9,206 nucleotides of DNA from Candidatus Aminicenantota bacterium (GTDB lineage Bacteria > Acidobacteriota > Aminicenantia > UBA2199): NCBI GenBank assembly GCA_020355945.1, contig CP070627.1, positions 6,275,404-6,284,609 of the forward strand. Direction: 5' to 3'. Both the position numbers and the translations under genes were made by a program. This document shows, piece by piece, positions 1 to 5,951 of this stretch (position 1 is its first letter; the number at the start of each line of letters is the position of its first letter). The notes beneath the pieces are model-generated. The model worked only from the letters and a program-made list of their open reading frames with translations. It did not search any database and was not told the DNA's origin.

Positions 1-1809
1 TTCCACCATGGTCTCAGCATGTAAAGGAAATTCTTTAATGGCTTCGTGGTATTTTTCCGGGATTTTACCATATACTTTTTCTTCCAATTGCTCTTGAACA
101 GCCCTGGCATTAGGTACAAAATTAAACCAGTTTTCCATGTAGCCTTTAACAGTAAATGTGTAATAAGGTAAGATTCCTACTTCATTAAGCACCTTTCTTA
201 ATTTGGCAGTATGCCCTCGGCGTGAAGCCGCCGTGGTAAACACGCACTGGTTGGTCACGGTCCAGCCGGCTGAAATCAACCACCTGACAGCCTCCCTTAC
301 CTCAGGCGTCACTTCCATAGGTGATTCAAAATGAGTCTGGATCACAAACTGTTTCACCCCAATTTTAGAAGCCTTTTTCTTAAACTCAGCCAATACTTTA
401 GACAGCTCAGGAGTGATCCGCTGAGGAATATAAGCTAAAAGACGTGTACCCAGTCGTACTCGCTGCAATTCGGCAAATTTTTCTCCTTGTTTTCTTTTTT
501 TATTGGCCTCCTGTTTTCGCTGCGCCATCCGGTAAACCGCATCAAATATTTTTTCTAAGGACTTATTCGAACTCATTAACGCATCGCCGCCAGTAATCAG
601 GATATCCCGGAGTTGGGAATCTTTTTCAAAATATTCCATCAAACGTTCCAGTTTTTCCGGCCAGGTTTCCGTGGGTTTGAGTTTATCCAGGTTAAAATTC
701 AGGTTTCCTCTCTGGAATTCGTACATTCGTTGGCAAGAGGCGCAGAGACCGCCGCAGGCACGGCCCACAGTATCCGGGATCAAAATCGCTACCTCCGGGT
801 ACCGGCGGTGCACATTATGGTGCGACGGCATCACCCATCCGGCGGCATTGGGTTTCCCTGGCTCTACTAAGTCCTCTTTTTCCCAGGCCACAATATGACC
901 GAACTCATCTACCAATTGTTGGCTGTATACCACATAATAACGTAAAGCCAGGTCAGCGCCAATGGCAAAATAAGGCACCCGCACATGCAGCAAAGACAGG
1001 TAGTAAGGGTTCACAAAAAAAGGAATTCCTGCTTCTTTGGCCTGGTAGAGAATTTTCATGCTGTCCGGGTCCAGGGACTCGCCCAGCATCTCATTCAGGT
1101 CATCCGGGTCACGCACTGCGAATTTCAGGTGAAATTTCCAATCTTTCCACCATTCCAGCATTTTCAGGAATTTTTGTTCATGGGACATCCCGGGCTCGAA
1201 TTGAAATTTTGAATCTTTAATTTCATTACTGTCGATTTTGTTGATCAAGATTTTGATGATGCGTTCCCGGTTTTCTTCGCGCAAGCGGACGATCCTGGGG
1301 TCTAAACCGGACACGTACCTGGACATCCATTCTTCTACTTGTTCTTTAGTGGGTTTTTGGGGTTCTTCTTCGCCCCGGAATTGGCGGAGTAGATGCAGCA
1401 TATCCTCGAAAAAGTAGGGTTTTGCACCGCCGGTACCGTGTGTGACTGCCAACCAGGTTAATTTAACCGGGTTACTCACAGCTACTTCGCCCCTGAGGTT
1501 CAGGTCGATATATTCTTTACCGGCGTGGTCGATATAGTCCAGGATGCGTATAGCGGCATAGTCGCGCCAATTGAGAGCTTCAAACATCTCGCGTCCGGCA
1601 TGGTCGCTTTTATAGTATCTTAATGCGTCCGGGCTGCGTTCTAACTCTTCTAATACCCAGTTCCTGACGCCGATTAAAGCTTCGGTTTCGTTGCGGGAGT
1701 TTCGCATGATCTCTTCCAGTTTCGGATTTTCTTTGAGGAGCTTTTTCAGGAGTTTATGGGATTTGACGTTTATTGCGATTTTGTCTAATTCTGCTGGCTT
1801 TTTTGCCAT
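1..1809 (-). CDS. KamA-family radical SAM protein (lysine 2,3-aminomutase-like), C-terminus outside window
   Basis: An open frame of 603 codons begins at ATG 1809-1807 and runs off the left edge without a stop. The radical SAM cysteines are C352, C356 and C359 (CGGLCASC, the CxxxCxxC spacing). They are followed by a GGD motif at 407-409, LGTR at 453-456 and PQRITP at 462-467, all in the order seen in lysine 2,3-aminomutases. WWKDW at 220-224 resembles the start of the classical enzymes, so about 200 residues are an N-terminal extension without a domain I recognise. Family members use a 4Fe-4S cluster, SAM and PLP to migrate an amino group. R361, two residues after the last cysteine, matches the expected PLP-phosphate arginine. 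The PLP lysine would lie beyond the window. The stretch after YY549-550 has V/K where the classical enzyme has a lysine-binding Asp, so the substrate is probably not lysine. The start is fixed by a perfect Shine-Dalgarno site. Confidence 0.88.
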   Translation of the reverse strand, partial: MAKKPAELDKIAINVKSHKLLKKLLKENPKLEEIMRNSRNETEALIGVRNWVLEELERSPDALRYYKSDHAGREMFEALNWRDYAAIRILDYIDHAGKEYIDLNLRGEVAVSNPVKLTWLAVTHGTGGAKPYFFEDMLHLLRQFRGEEEPQKPTKEQVEEWMSRYVSGLDPRIVRLREENRERIIKILINKIDSNEIKDSKFQFEPGMSHEQKFLKMLEWWKDWKFHLKFAVRDPDDLNEMLGESLDPDSMKILYQAKEAGIPFFVNPYYLSLLHVRVPYFAIGADLALRYYVVYSQQLVDEFGHIVAWEKEDLVEPGKPNAAGWVMPSHHNVHRRYPEVAILIPDTVGRACGGLCASCQRMYEFQRGNLNFNLDKLKPTETWPEKLERLMEYFEKDSQLRDILITGGDALMSSNKSLEKIFDAVYRMAQRKQEANKKRKQGEKFAELQRVRLGTRLLAYIPQRITPELSKVLAEFKKKASKIGVKQFVIQTHFESPMEVTPEVREAVRWLISAGWTVTNQCVFTTAASRRGHTAKLRKVLNEVGILPYYTFTVKGYMENWFNFVPNARAVQEQLEEKVYGKIPEKYHEAIKEFPLHAETMVE

Positions 1810-1814
1810 GCTTA

Positions 1815-1820
1815 CCTCCT
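1815..1820 (-). promoter_or_regulatory. Strong ribosome binding site of the KamA-like gene
   Basis: On the minus strand the sequence reads AAGGAGGT, with the AGGAGG core five bases before ATG 1809. This settles the start codon. Confidence 0.9.
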
Positions 1821-1852
1821 TATCTGTTTGTGATTTTAGCGCATATGGATTT

Positions 1853-1858
1853 ATTATA
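1853..1858 (-). promoter_or_regulatory. Probable -10 box for the KamA-like gene
   Basis: A consensus TATAAT on the minus strand is preceded by TTG. It would start transcription near 1847 and give a leader of about 38 bases. No convincing -35 box lies 16-18 bases upstream, so recognition may lean on the -10 element. Confidence 0.5.
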
Positions 1859-1889
1859 CAAGGGGGCGGGAAAGAAATTAATTTTTTTG

Positions 1890-1912
1890 TTAGCCACTGA
1901 GTACACAGAGGG
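1890..1912. repeat. TTAGCCAC-type dispersed intergenic motif, copy 1
   Basis: TTAGCCACTGAG followed by TACACAGAGG resembles the sequence at 9164-9184, which also begins TTAGCCAC followed by an A/G-rich, CA-containing stretch. Both copies are intergenic. Two degenerate copies suggest a short dispersed repeat but cannot prove it. Confidence 0.3.
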
Positions 1913-1997
1913 AATCCAGGAAGAGAGGAAGGGAAGAAGAAAGATAGAATTGTAATTCGAGTAGAAACAAATTATGCGAGTATTTTTGACGGCAGGG

Positions 1998-2019
1998 AAA
2001 AAAACTCGCGAGTTTTTTT
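1998..2019. promoter_or_regulatory. 22-bp perfect palindrome, likely operator
   Basis: Seven A, CTCGCGAG, then seven T form an uninterrupted palindrome. Its right edge overlaps the TTGACA at 2018-2023. A Rho-independent terminator would read as a stem in RNA with a T tail, but an eight-base core without a loop makes that unlikely. A binding site for a symmetric DNA-binding protein fits better. Confidence 0.6.
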
Positions 2020-2049
2020 GACAATAGGCAAAAAAAGTAGTAATATAAT
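2018..2049 (+). promoter_or_regulatory. Probable promoter of the first AAA_14 ATPase, leaderless or nearly so
   Basis: A consensus TTGACA lies at 2018-2023 and a consensus TATAAT at 2044-2049, separated by 20 bases, which is longer than the usual 17. TAATAT at 2041-2046 would give 17 bases but is a poor match. Either choice starts transcription at about the ATG at 2053, and no Shine-Dalgarno site is present. The message is therefore predicted to be leaderless. Confidence 0.45.
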
Positions 2050-2052
2050 CAT

Positions 2053-3168
2053 ATGAAAAAACAACGATATCTCACGGAACAGATCAAAAGGGATTTAAAA
2101 AAGAAGATGGTATTTGTAGCCGGTGCCCGGCAGGTGGGTAAAACCACACTGGCAAAGCAAATCCTGCAAGCAAAAAAAGGCTATTTAAACTGGGATATCC
2201 CTGAAGACCGCGAATCTATTTTAAAAGGAGAACTTCCCCCTATAAACTTCATGATTTTTGATGAAATTCACAAATATCGTTCCTGGAGAAATTATCTTAA
2301 AGGGTTGTATGACAAAATTGGAGATACCTGCAAAATATTGGTGATTGGCAGCGCTAAATTAGATTATTATCGTTTTGGAGGCGATTCACTCCAGGGGCGA
2401 TACTATTTTTTACGACTTCATCCCTTTTCTATGGCCGAATTAAAATTAACCACCACCGGTGATTTGATGGATTTACTTCAATTAAGCGGATTTCCGGAAC
2501 CATTTTTAAGTGGCTCAGAAGTAGAAGCCAAACGATGGTCAAGAGAATATCGGCAGCGGATATTGTACGAAGAAATCAGGAATCTTGAAAAGGTATCCGA
2601 CATGGGTAATCTTGAGCTTCTATCCCTTCGTCTCCCTTTATTGGTGGGTTCCCCTTTATCGATCAACTCTATCAGGGAAGATTTGCAGGTCAGCCATAAG
2701 ACGGTATCAAGATGGTTAAATATATTTGAACGATTATACTCCATTGTACGTTTATCACCTTTTGGCACCCCTAAAATAAGAGCGGTAAAAAAAGAACAAA
2801 AACATTATCATTATGATTGGTCATTAGTGCCGGAACTGCCGCTTCGGTTTGAGAATATGGTGGCGATGCATTTGTTGAAATGGGTTCATTTCCAACAAGA
2901 CACAAAAGGCAGAGATATGGAATTGAATTATTTCAGGGATGTAGATGGTCGTGAAGTGGATTTTGTTATTACAGAAGATAACACCCCTGTTTATTTGATC
3001 GAGACCAAATGGAAAGATGCAGCAATATCTATAGGCTTAAAATATCTTAAACAACGTTTCCCTGATGCGGAAGCCTACCAAATTTCAGCTCACGGCGAGA
3101 AGGACTATTTGACTACTGCCGGGATCAGGGTAATGCCGGCCATCAAATTTTTATTAGACCTGGTTTAA
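2053..3168 (+). CDS. AAA_14 / DUF4143 family ATPase (first paralogue)
   Basis: This 371-residue protein has the family's usual length and architecture. The P-loop is GARQVGKTT at 24-32, Walker B is MIFDE at 67-71, and a sensor-like VIGSAK lies at 97-102. QGRYYFLRLHPFSMAEL at 114-130 is the family's conserved arginine and 'L-x-PFS-x-EL' signature. Residues 203-237 look like a winged helix-turn-helix. The C-terminal third carries E268, D303 (GREVDF) and E317-T-K319, a PD-(D/E)xK-like arrangement that marks DUF4143. The molecular role of the family is not established. The protein begins directly at the family N-terminus, which supports ATG 2053 despite the absence of a ribosome binding site. It is divergent from the KamA-like gene, convergent with the STAND gene, and visibly more A/T-rich than the latter. 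The phased palindromes upstream suggest its own regulation. Confidence 0.9.
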   Translation: MKKQRYLTEQIKRDLKKKMVFVAGARQVGKTTLAKQILQAKKGYLNWDIPEDRESILKGELPPINFMIFDEIHKYRSWRNYLKGLYDKIGDTCKILVIGSAKLDYYRFGGDSLQGRYYFLRLHPFSMAELKLTTTGDLMDLLQLSGFPEPFLSGSEVEAKRWSREYRQRILYEEIRNLEKVSDMGNLELLSLRLPLLVGSPLSINSIREDLQVSHKTVSRWLNIFERLYSIVRLSPFGTPKIRAVKKEQKHYHYDWSLVPELPLRFENMVAMHLLKWVHFQQDTKGRDMELNYFRDVDGREVDFVITEDNTPVYLIETKWKDAAISIGLKYLKQRFPDAEAYQISAHGEKDYLTTAGIRVMPAIKFLLDLV

Positions 3169-3239
3169 CTTGACCGGGGACTTCTTGTTTTACCATGCCT
3201 GGTGGAATTCGAGAATATTTTTGCCTGGCACCAATGGCA

Positions 3240-5717
3240 TTAATGCTTTCCGATTATTTGGGTGAAATCAAATAAAGTAACAGTGCCGTTGGCGTTGGCC
3301 GTGGCGAATAGACCGGGTTGATGGGGAGCGGGTTTGATTTCACGGGGCATCCACAGCAGGGGGATGGTTTTGAGACATTGCCCGGTTTCCATATCCCATA
3401 ATTTCAGGGTGTGCTCATCGGAGCCAGAGAGGATATAATTTCCCTCTGGACTAAAGGCCACGCAATTTACAGAGGCATTGTGTCCCTTAAAGGTGAGTAT
3501 TTCTTTGCCGGTCTTTAAGTCCCATAATTTCATGGTCATATCATCAGAGCCGGACAGGATCACGTTTCCCCGGGGGCTGAAAACCACGCTTCTAACAGTG
3601 TCACTGTGTCCCTTAAAGGTACGTATTTCTTCGCCGGTGTGCAAGTCCCATAATTTCATGGTTTTATCTATGGAGCCTGAGAGGATCAAGTTTCCCTGTG
3701 GGATGAAGGCTACACTATTAACATATGAATTGTGCCCCTTAAATGTGCGCACCTCTTTGCCGCTTTCAACATCCCATAATTTCAGGGTTTTATCATCTGA
3801 GCCGGAAATGATCCATTTCCCATCCGGGCTGACATCCACACAGGTGACAACACCACTGTGCCTTAAATTGGGACTGCCTAAAAAACCAATCAACTCCTTG
3901 CCGGAATATTCTTGATAGTATTGGAAATTCTTATCTTCCGGGTGATATTCCCGTGAATCCAATGTAAGCACACCAACAACGGCTTCTAATACCGGTTCTT
4001 TGACTGCTTCCCGGTATACCTGCTCTTCTTTTTCCCGGTGCCGGCTCAACCATTGGTCCACCTGCCCTGCTTTAATGATCCCGTCCAGCAGCTCTTTTCG
4101 CAAAGCAGTCATCTCGGAGTCGCCTTGCCAATATGCTTCATAGGTCAAATACTTTTCTAAAAAATAGGGCCGGCACAGCCTGGAGATATTTTTAAATTCC
4201 CGGACTGCTGTTTTTATTTTTTGTTTATCTTTGCAGAGGATGATACCCGACAGGTACCTGTATACCCAGTCCACGGCATCCCAATTTTCTTCTATTTGCT
4301 TTTCCCTGTCCAGTTGAAGGTATTCCAGGTGCTGGCGTTGGTACTGGCGATCAATGTAACTTTCCCATTCGGCCAGGCTTTTCAAGGCGGTGAGGTGTAA
4401 ACGGTTTTGCTGGTCTTGATCTTTCACTTTGGGGACCTGTTGTTCCAGTATTTTCAATATATGGGCGCCTTCCCGGATGCCGCTGCCCACGGCAATGGGC
4501 AGGGTTTCGGTTTGATAAAAGACCGGGTCGACTTTTTCCACTGCTTTGGCAATGCTCTTTATAGGATATTTCTCCATGAGATACCCGGGATTGTTTACCT
4601 TTTCCACCAGGTACCGGGCTGCCAGGTACTCCATGACCGTGGCATGGATAAACACATACCGGGAAAGGCCAGTCGGGACCAGGAGTTGATCCTCTTTCAG
4701 CCGGTTCATCCACCGGTGGGCTTCTTTTTTCTCTTCTCCGGGTTTCTCCTCTTCACGGGCAAACAGGCGAAAATTATCCAGGAGGTCTTCTTCCGTGATC
4801 TCTTTTTGTTTACCGATGTAGCCGTAGGCCAGGAGAGTGAGGGCATCGTAGATTTTCCCGGCGGTGATGTAAGGTTTTTCTTCCAGGACCACCAGGGATC
4901 TGGCTTCTTGAAAAAAGGTTTTCATGTCCTTGTTAAAGACTCCTTCTTTGATTTCGCGGTGGTCTGCTTCGTCCAGGGCGTCGATGAGCAGGGTAAGGCG
5001 GCCCTGGTAATAGGCGTGCTGTGCCGTCATTTCCGCTGCCTGTATTGCAGCCTGAGCCCCGGGCGCCTGACGGGTAAATAAAAATGAATGTACCAGGTAA
5101 CTCAAAATCAATTCAATGGAATACTCTAACCCGGTTTCTTCTCCCTTTTCAATTCCCGGGTGCTGCCGGTACCAGTCTCCATAAGACATGATGTCCCGGC
5201 ATTGGATAAACAATACGATGCGCTTCTTATCCGGGTCCAGGGTCATGGCATTCTTTTGTAATTCCCGGAAGGCAAAATACTTTAAGATGGTGGTTTTTCC
5301 TGACCCGGGCAGTCCGAATATAACCCCCCGATTATACCGCTCATACAATTCACTGACCTTCAGTGGCAGTCTTTCCTGGTGGTATTGGAAAGCGAATTTC
5401 CCGAAGTGAGCCACGATGCGGAGGCTGCAGACAAATTCCTTGCAGTCCAGCTCTCGCTGCCTGGAGGCTTCTCGCATCCGCAGGGAAAAGTCCAGAGCGT
5501 CGGTTTCTTCTGCAAAAAACAACAGCACTGCGTCACCACTGCGTTTGATATAATCACCTTTGTATTTTTCCGCTGTTGTTTTGATATTGGATTCAAAGGC
5601 TTGCAGGAAATCCCGGGTTGGTCCCGAACCTAATTGTTCTGCCTGTGGTGTAAAATCCACGATATCAGCCAGCAGCAGGACCCCTTTTTGTTTGGTTGCT
5701 CCCTGGCCCGGTGCCAA
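3240..5717 (-). CDS. STAND-type protein: shortened class III cyclase, NACHT-like P-loop domain, WD40 repeats
   Basis: An 825-residue multidomain protein. Residues 12-110 are the first half of a class III nucleotide cyclase: metal-binding D18 (LLLADIVDF) and D62 (SGDAVLLFF), 44 apart as usual, with K58 in the base-recognition position. The second half, with the family's Asn/Arg transition-state residues, is absent. The P-loop GLPGSGKTT (135-143) and Walker B LLIDALDEAD (243-252) follow. The usual NACHT sensor segment (TSRP-like) is missing before a helical region with FIHATVMEYLAARYL (356-370). Residues 619-787 hold four WD40 repeats of 42 residues (LWD at 647, 689, 731 and 773), then one degenerate repeat. 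The start is uncertain: TTG 5717 is the only plausible upstream codon, with an in-frame TAG at 5750-5748 and no Shine-Dalgarno site. STAND proteins are typically ligand-sensing signalling or defence switches. A decaying gene is the alternative. Confidence 0.8.
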   Translation of the reverse strand: MAPGQGATKQKGVLLLADIVDFTPQAEQLGSGPTRDFLQAFESNIKTTAEKYKGDYIKRSGDAVLLFFAEETDALDFSLRMREASRQRELDCKEFVCSLRIVAHFGKFAFQYHQERLPLKVSELYERYNRGVIFGLPGSGKTTILKYFAFRELQKNAMTLDPDKKRIVLFIQCRDIMSYGDWYRQHPGIEKGEETGLEYSIELILSYLVHSFLFTRQAPGAQAAIQAAEMTAQHAYYQGRLTLLIDALDEADHREIKEGVFNKDMKTFFQEARSLVVLEEKPYITAGKIYDALTLLAYGYIGKQKEITEEDLLDNFRLFAREEEKPGEEKKEAHRWMNRLKEDQLLVPTGLSRYVFIHATVMEYLAARYLVEKVNNPGYLMEKYPIKSIAKAVEKVDPVFYQTETLPIAVGSGIREGAHILKILEQQVPKVKDQDQQNRLHLTALKSLAEWESYIDRQYQRQHLEYLQLDREKQIEENWDAVDWVYRYLSGIILCKDKQKIKTAVREFKNISRLCRPYFLEKYLTYEAYWQGDSEMTALRKELLDGIIKAGQVDQWLSRHREKEEQVYREAVKEPVLEAVVGVLTLDSREYHPEDKNFQYYQEYSGKELIGFLGSPNLRHSGVVTCVDVSPDGKWIISGSDDKTLKLWDVESGKEVRTFKGHNSYVNSVAFIPQGNLILSGSIDKTMKLWDLHTGEEIRTFKGHSDTVRSVVFSPRGNVILSGSDDMTMKLWDLKTGKEILTFKGHNASVNCVAFSPEGNYILSGSDEHTLKLWDMETGQCLKTIPLLWMPREIKPAPHQPGLFATANANGTVTLFDFTQIIGKH
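3357..3860. repeat. Four tandem 126-bp repeats encoding WD40 units
   Basis: The word CCCATAATTT (antisense of the Leu-Trp-Asp region) starts at 3395, 3521, 3647 and 3773, exactly 126 bases apart. The surrounding words are also similar, such as CCCTTAAAGGT and TCATCTGAGCCGGA-like stretches. This indicates recent duplication or gene conversion among blades. Confidence 0.85.
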
Positions 5718-5791
5718 ATGCTTGTTTTTTTCAGCAACCTGTTTCTTCTACCTAAATCCACCGTCAAAATATGATTTATTTGTTGTTTATT

Positions 5792-5805
5792 GTTGAATGT
5801 TCAAC
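5792..5805. repeat. Small inverted repeat inside the 198-bp segment
   Basis: GTTGAA and TTCAAC are separated by two bases. It is one of four hairpin-forming sequences in the segment. Confidence 0.4.
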
Positions 5806-5812
5806 GTTTGCG

Positions 5813-5827
5813 GGCGGGGAAACCGCC
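5813..5827. repeat. G+C-rich hairpin
   Basis: GGCGG, a five-base GGAAA loop, then CCGCC. No T tract follows on either strand, so it is not a typical Rho-independent terminator, although it could still slow polymerase. Confidence 0.45.
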
Positions 5828-5881
5828 TGTTTTGCCGCCACCTTCTAATTTGACAAAAAGTTGTATATAGTCCTGGGTAGG

Positions 5882-5898
5882 GGCGCGGTTCCCGCGCC
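5882..5898. repeat. G+C-rich hairpin, REP-like
   Basis: GGCGCGG, loop TTC, CCGCGCC: a perfect seven-base stem. It lies about 55 bases past the stop of the second ATPase on the minus strand, so it might act in termination or mRNA end protection. No U tract is present. Confidence 0.5.
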
Positions 5899-5907
5899 TG
5901 TTATCTT

Positions 5908-5930
5908 AATTTCCAAAATATTTGGAAATT
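5908..5930. repeat. 23-bp A/T-rich inverted repeat
   Basis: AATTTCCAAA and TTTGGAAATT are perfect ten-base arms around a three-base centre. The right arm overlaps the first two bases of the right end of the 198-bp segment. Confidence 0.6.
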
Positions 5931-5951
5931 TGACGGTAGATTTAGGTTTAT

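Larger units (their letters stand above)
1966..2051. repeat. Palindromic repeats with 32-bp period upstream of the first AAA_14 ATPase
   Basis: The segments 1976-2004 and 2008-2036 align without gaps at a 32-bp offset, with 24 of 29 positions identical. Each runs GCGAG, a T-rich stretch, TTTGAC, GG, then an A run. The junction forms a perfect palindrome centred at 2008.5. Equivalent but degenerate centres fall at 1976.5, where only the right half is conserved, and at 2040.5, where mainly the A run of the left half is conserved. The array abuts the start codon at 2053 and overlaps the presumed promoter, which suggests an operator array. Confidence 0.65.
5750..5947. mobile_element. 198-bp segment bounded by 19-bp inverted repeats (MITE-like)
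   Basis: The left arm 5750-5768 (ACCTAAATCCACCGTCAAA) and the right arm 5929-5947 are reverse complements with one mismatch in 19. The segment has no reading frame worth calling, but contains several hairpins. No clear target-site duplication is visible next to the arms. The left arm contributes the TAG that closes the frame upstream of the STAND gene, and the right arm ends four bases from the second ATPase's stop codon. It could be a miniature inverted-repeat element or a long structured intergenic repeat. Confidence 0.5.

Noticed and set aside
613..1212. Several short plus-strand frames in the KamA-like region
   Set aside because: They are antisense to the KamA motifs, overlap one another, and show no ribosome binding site or domain.
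1998..2019. The A7/T7 palindrome as a Rho-independent terminator
   Set aside because: The perfect palindrome leaves no loop and has only an eight-base G+C-containing core; neighbouring phased copies fit an operator better.
3169..3239. Possible bidirectional terminator between the convergent genes
   Set aside because: GCC-TGGTG and CACCA-AT-GGC pair only imperfectly around a long loop, with no T tract on either strand.
3478..3915. A 145-codon plus-strand frame with internal repeats
   Set aside because: Its repeats are simply the antisense of the 126-bp WD40 units.
4407..5081. A 224-codon plus-strand open frame inside the STAND gene
   Set aside because: It lies wholly antisense to a protein with clear helical STAND motifs, has no recognisable domain, and reads like low-complexity Phe/Gly/Val sequence.
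5792..5930. CRISPR-like array in the hairpin-rich segment
   Set aside because: The hairpins differ in sequence and spacing; no identical repeats with unique spacers are present.
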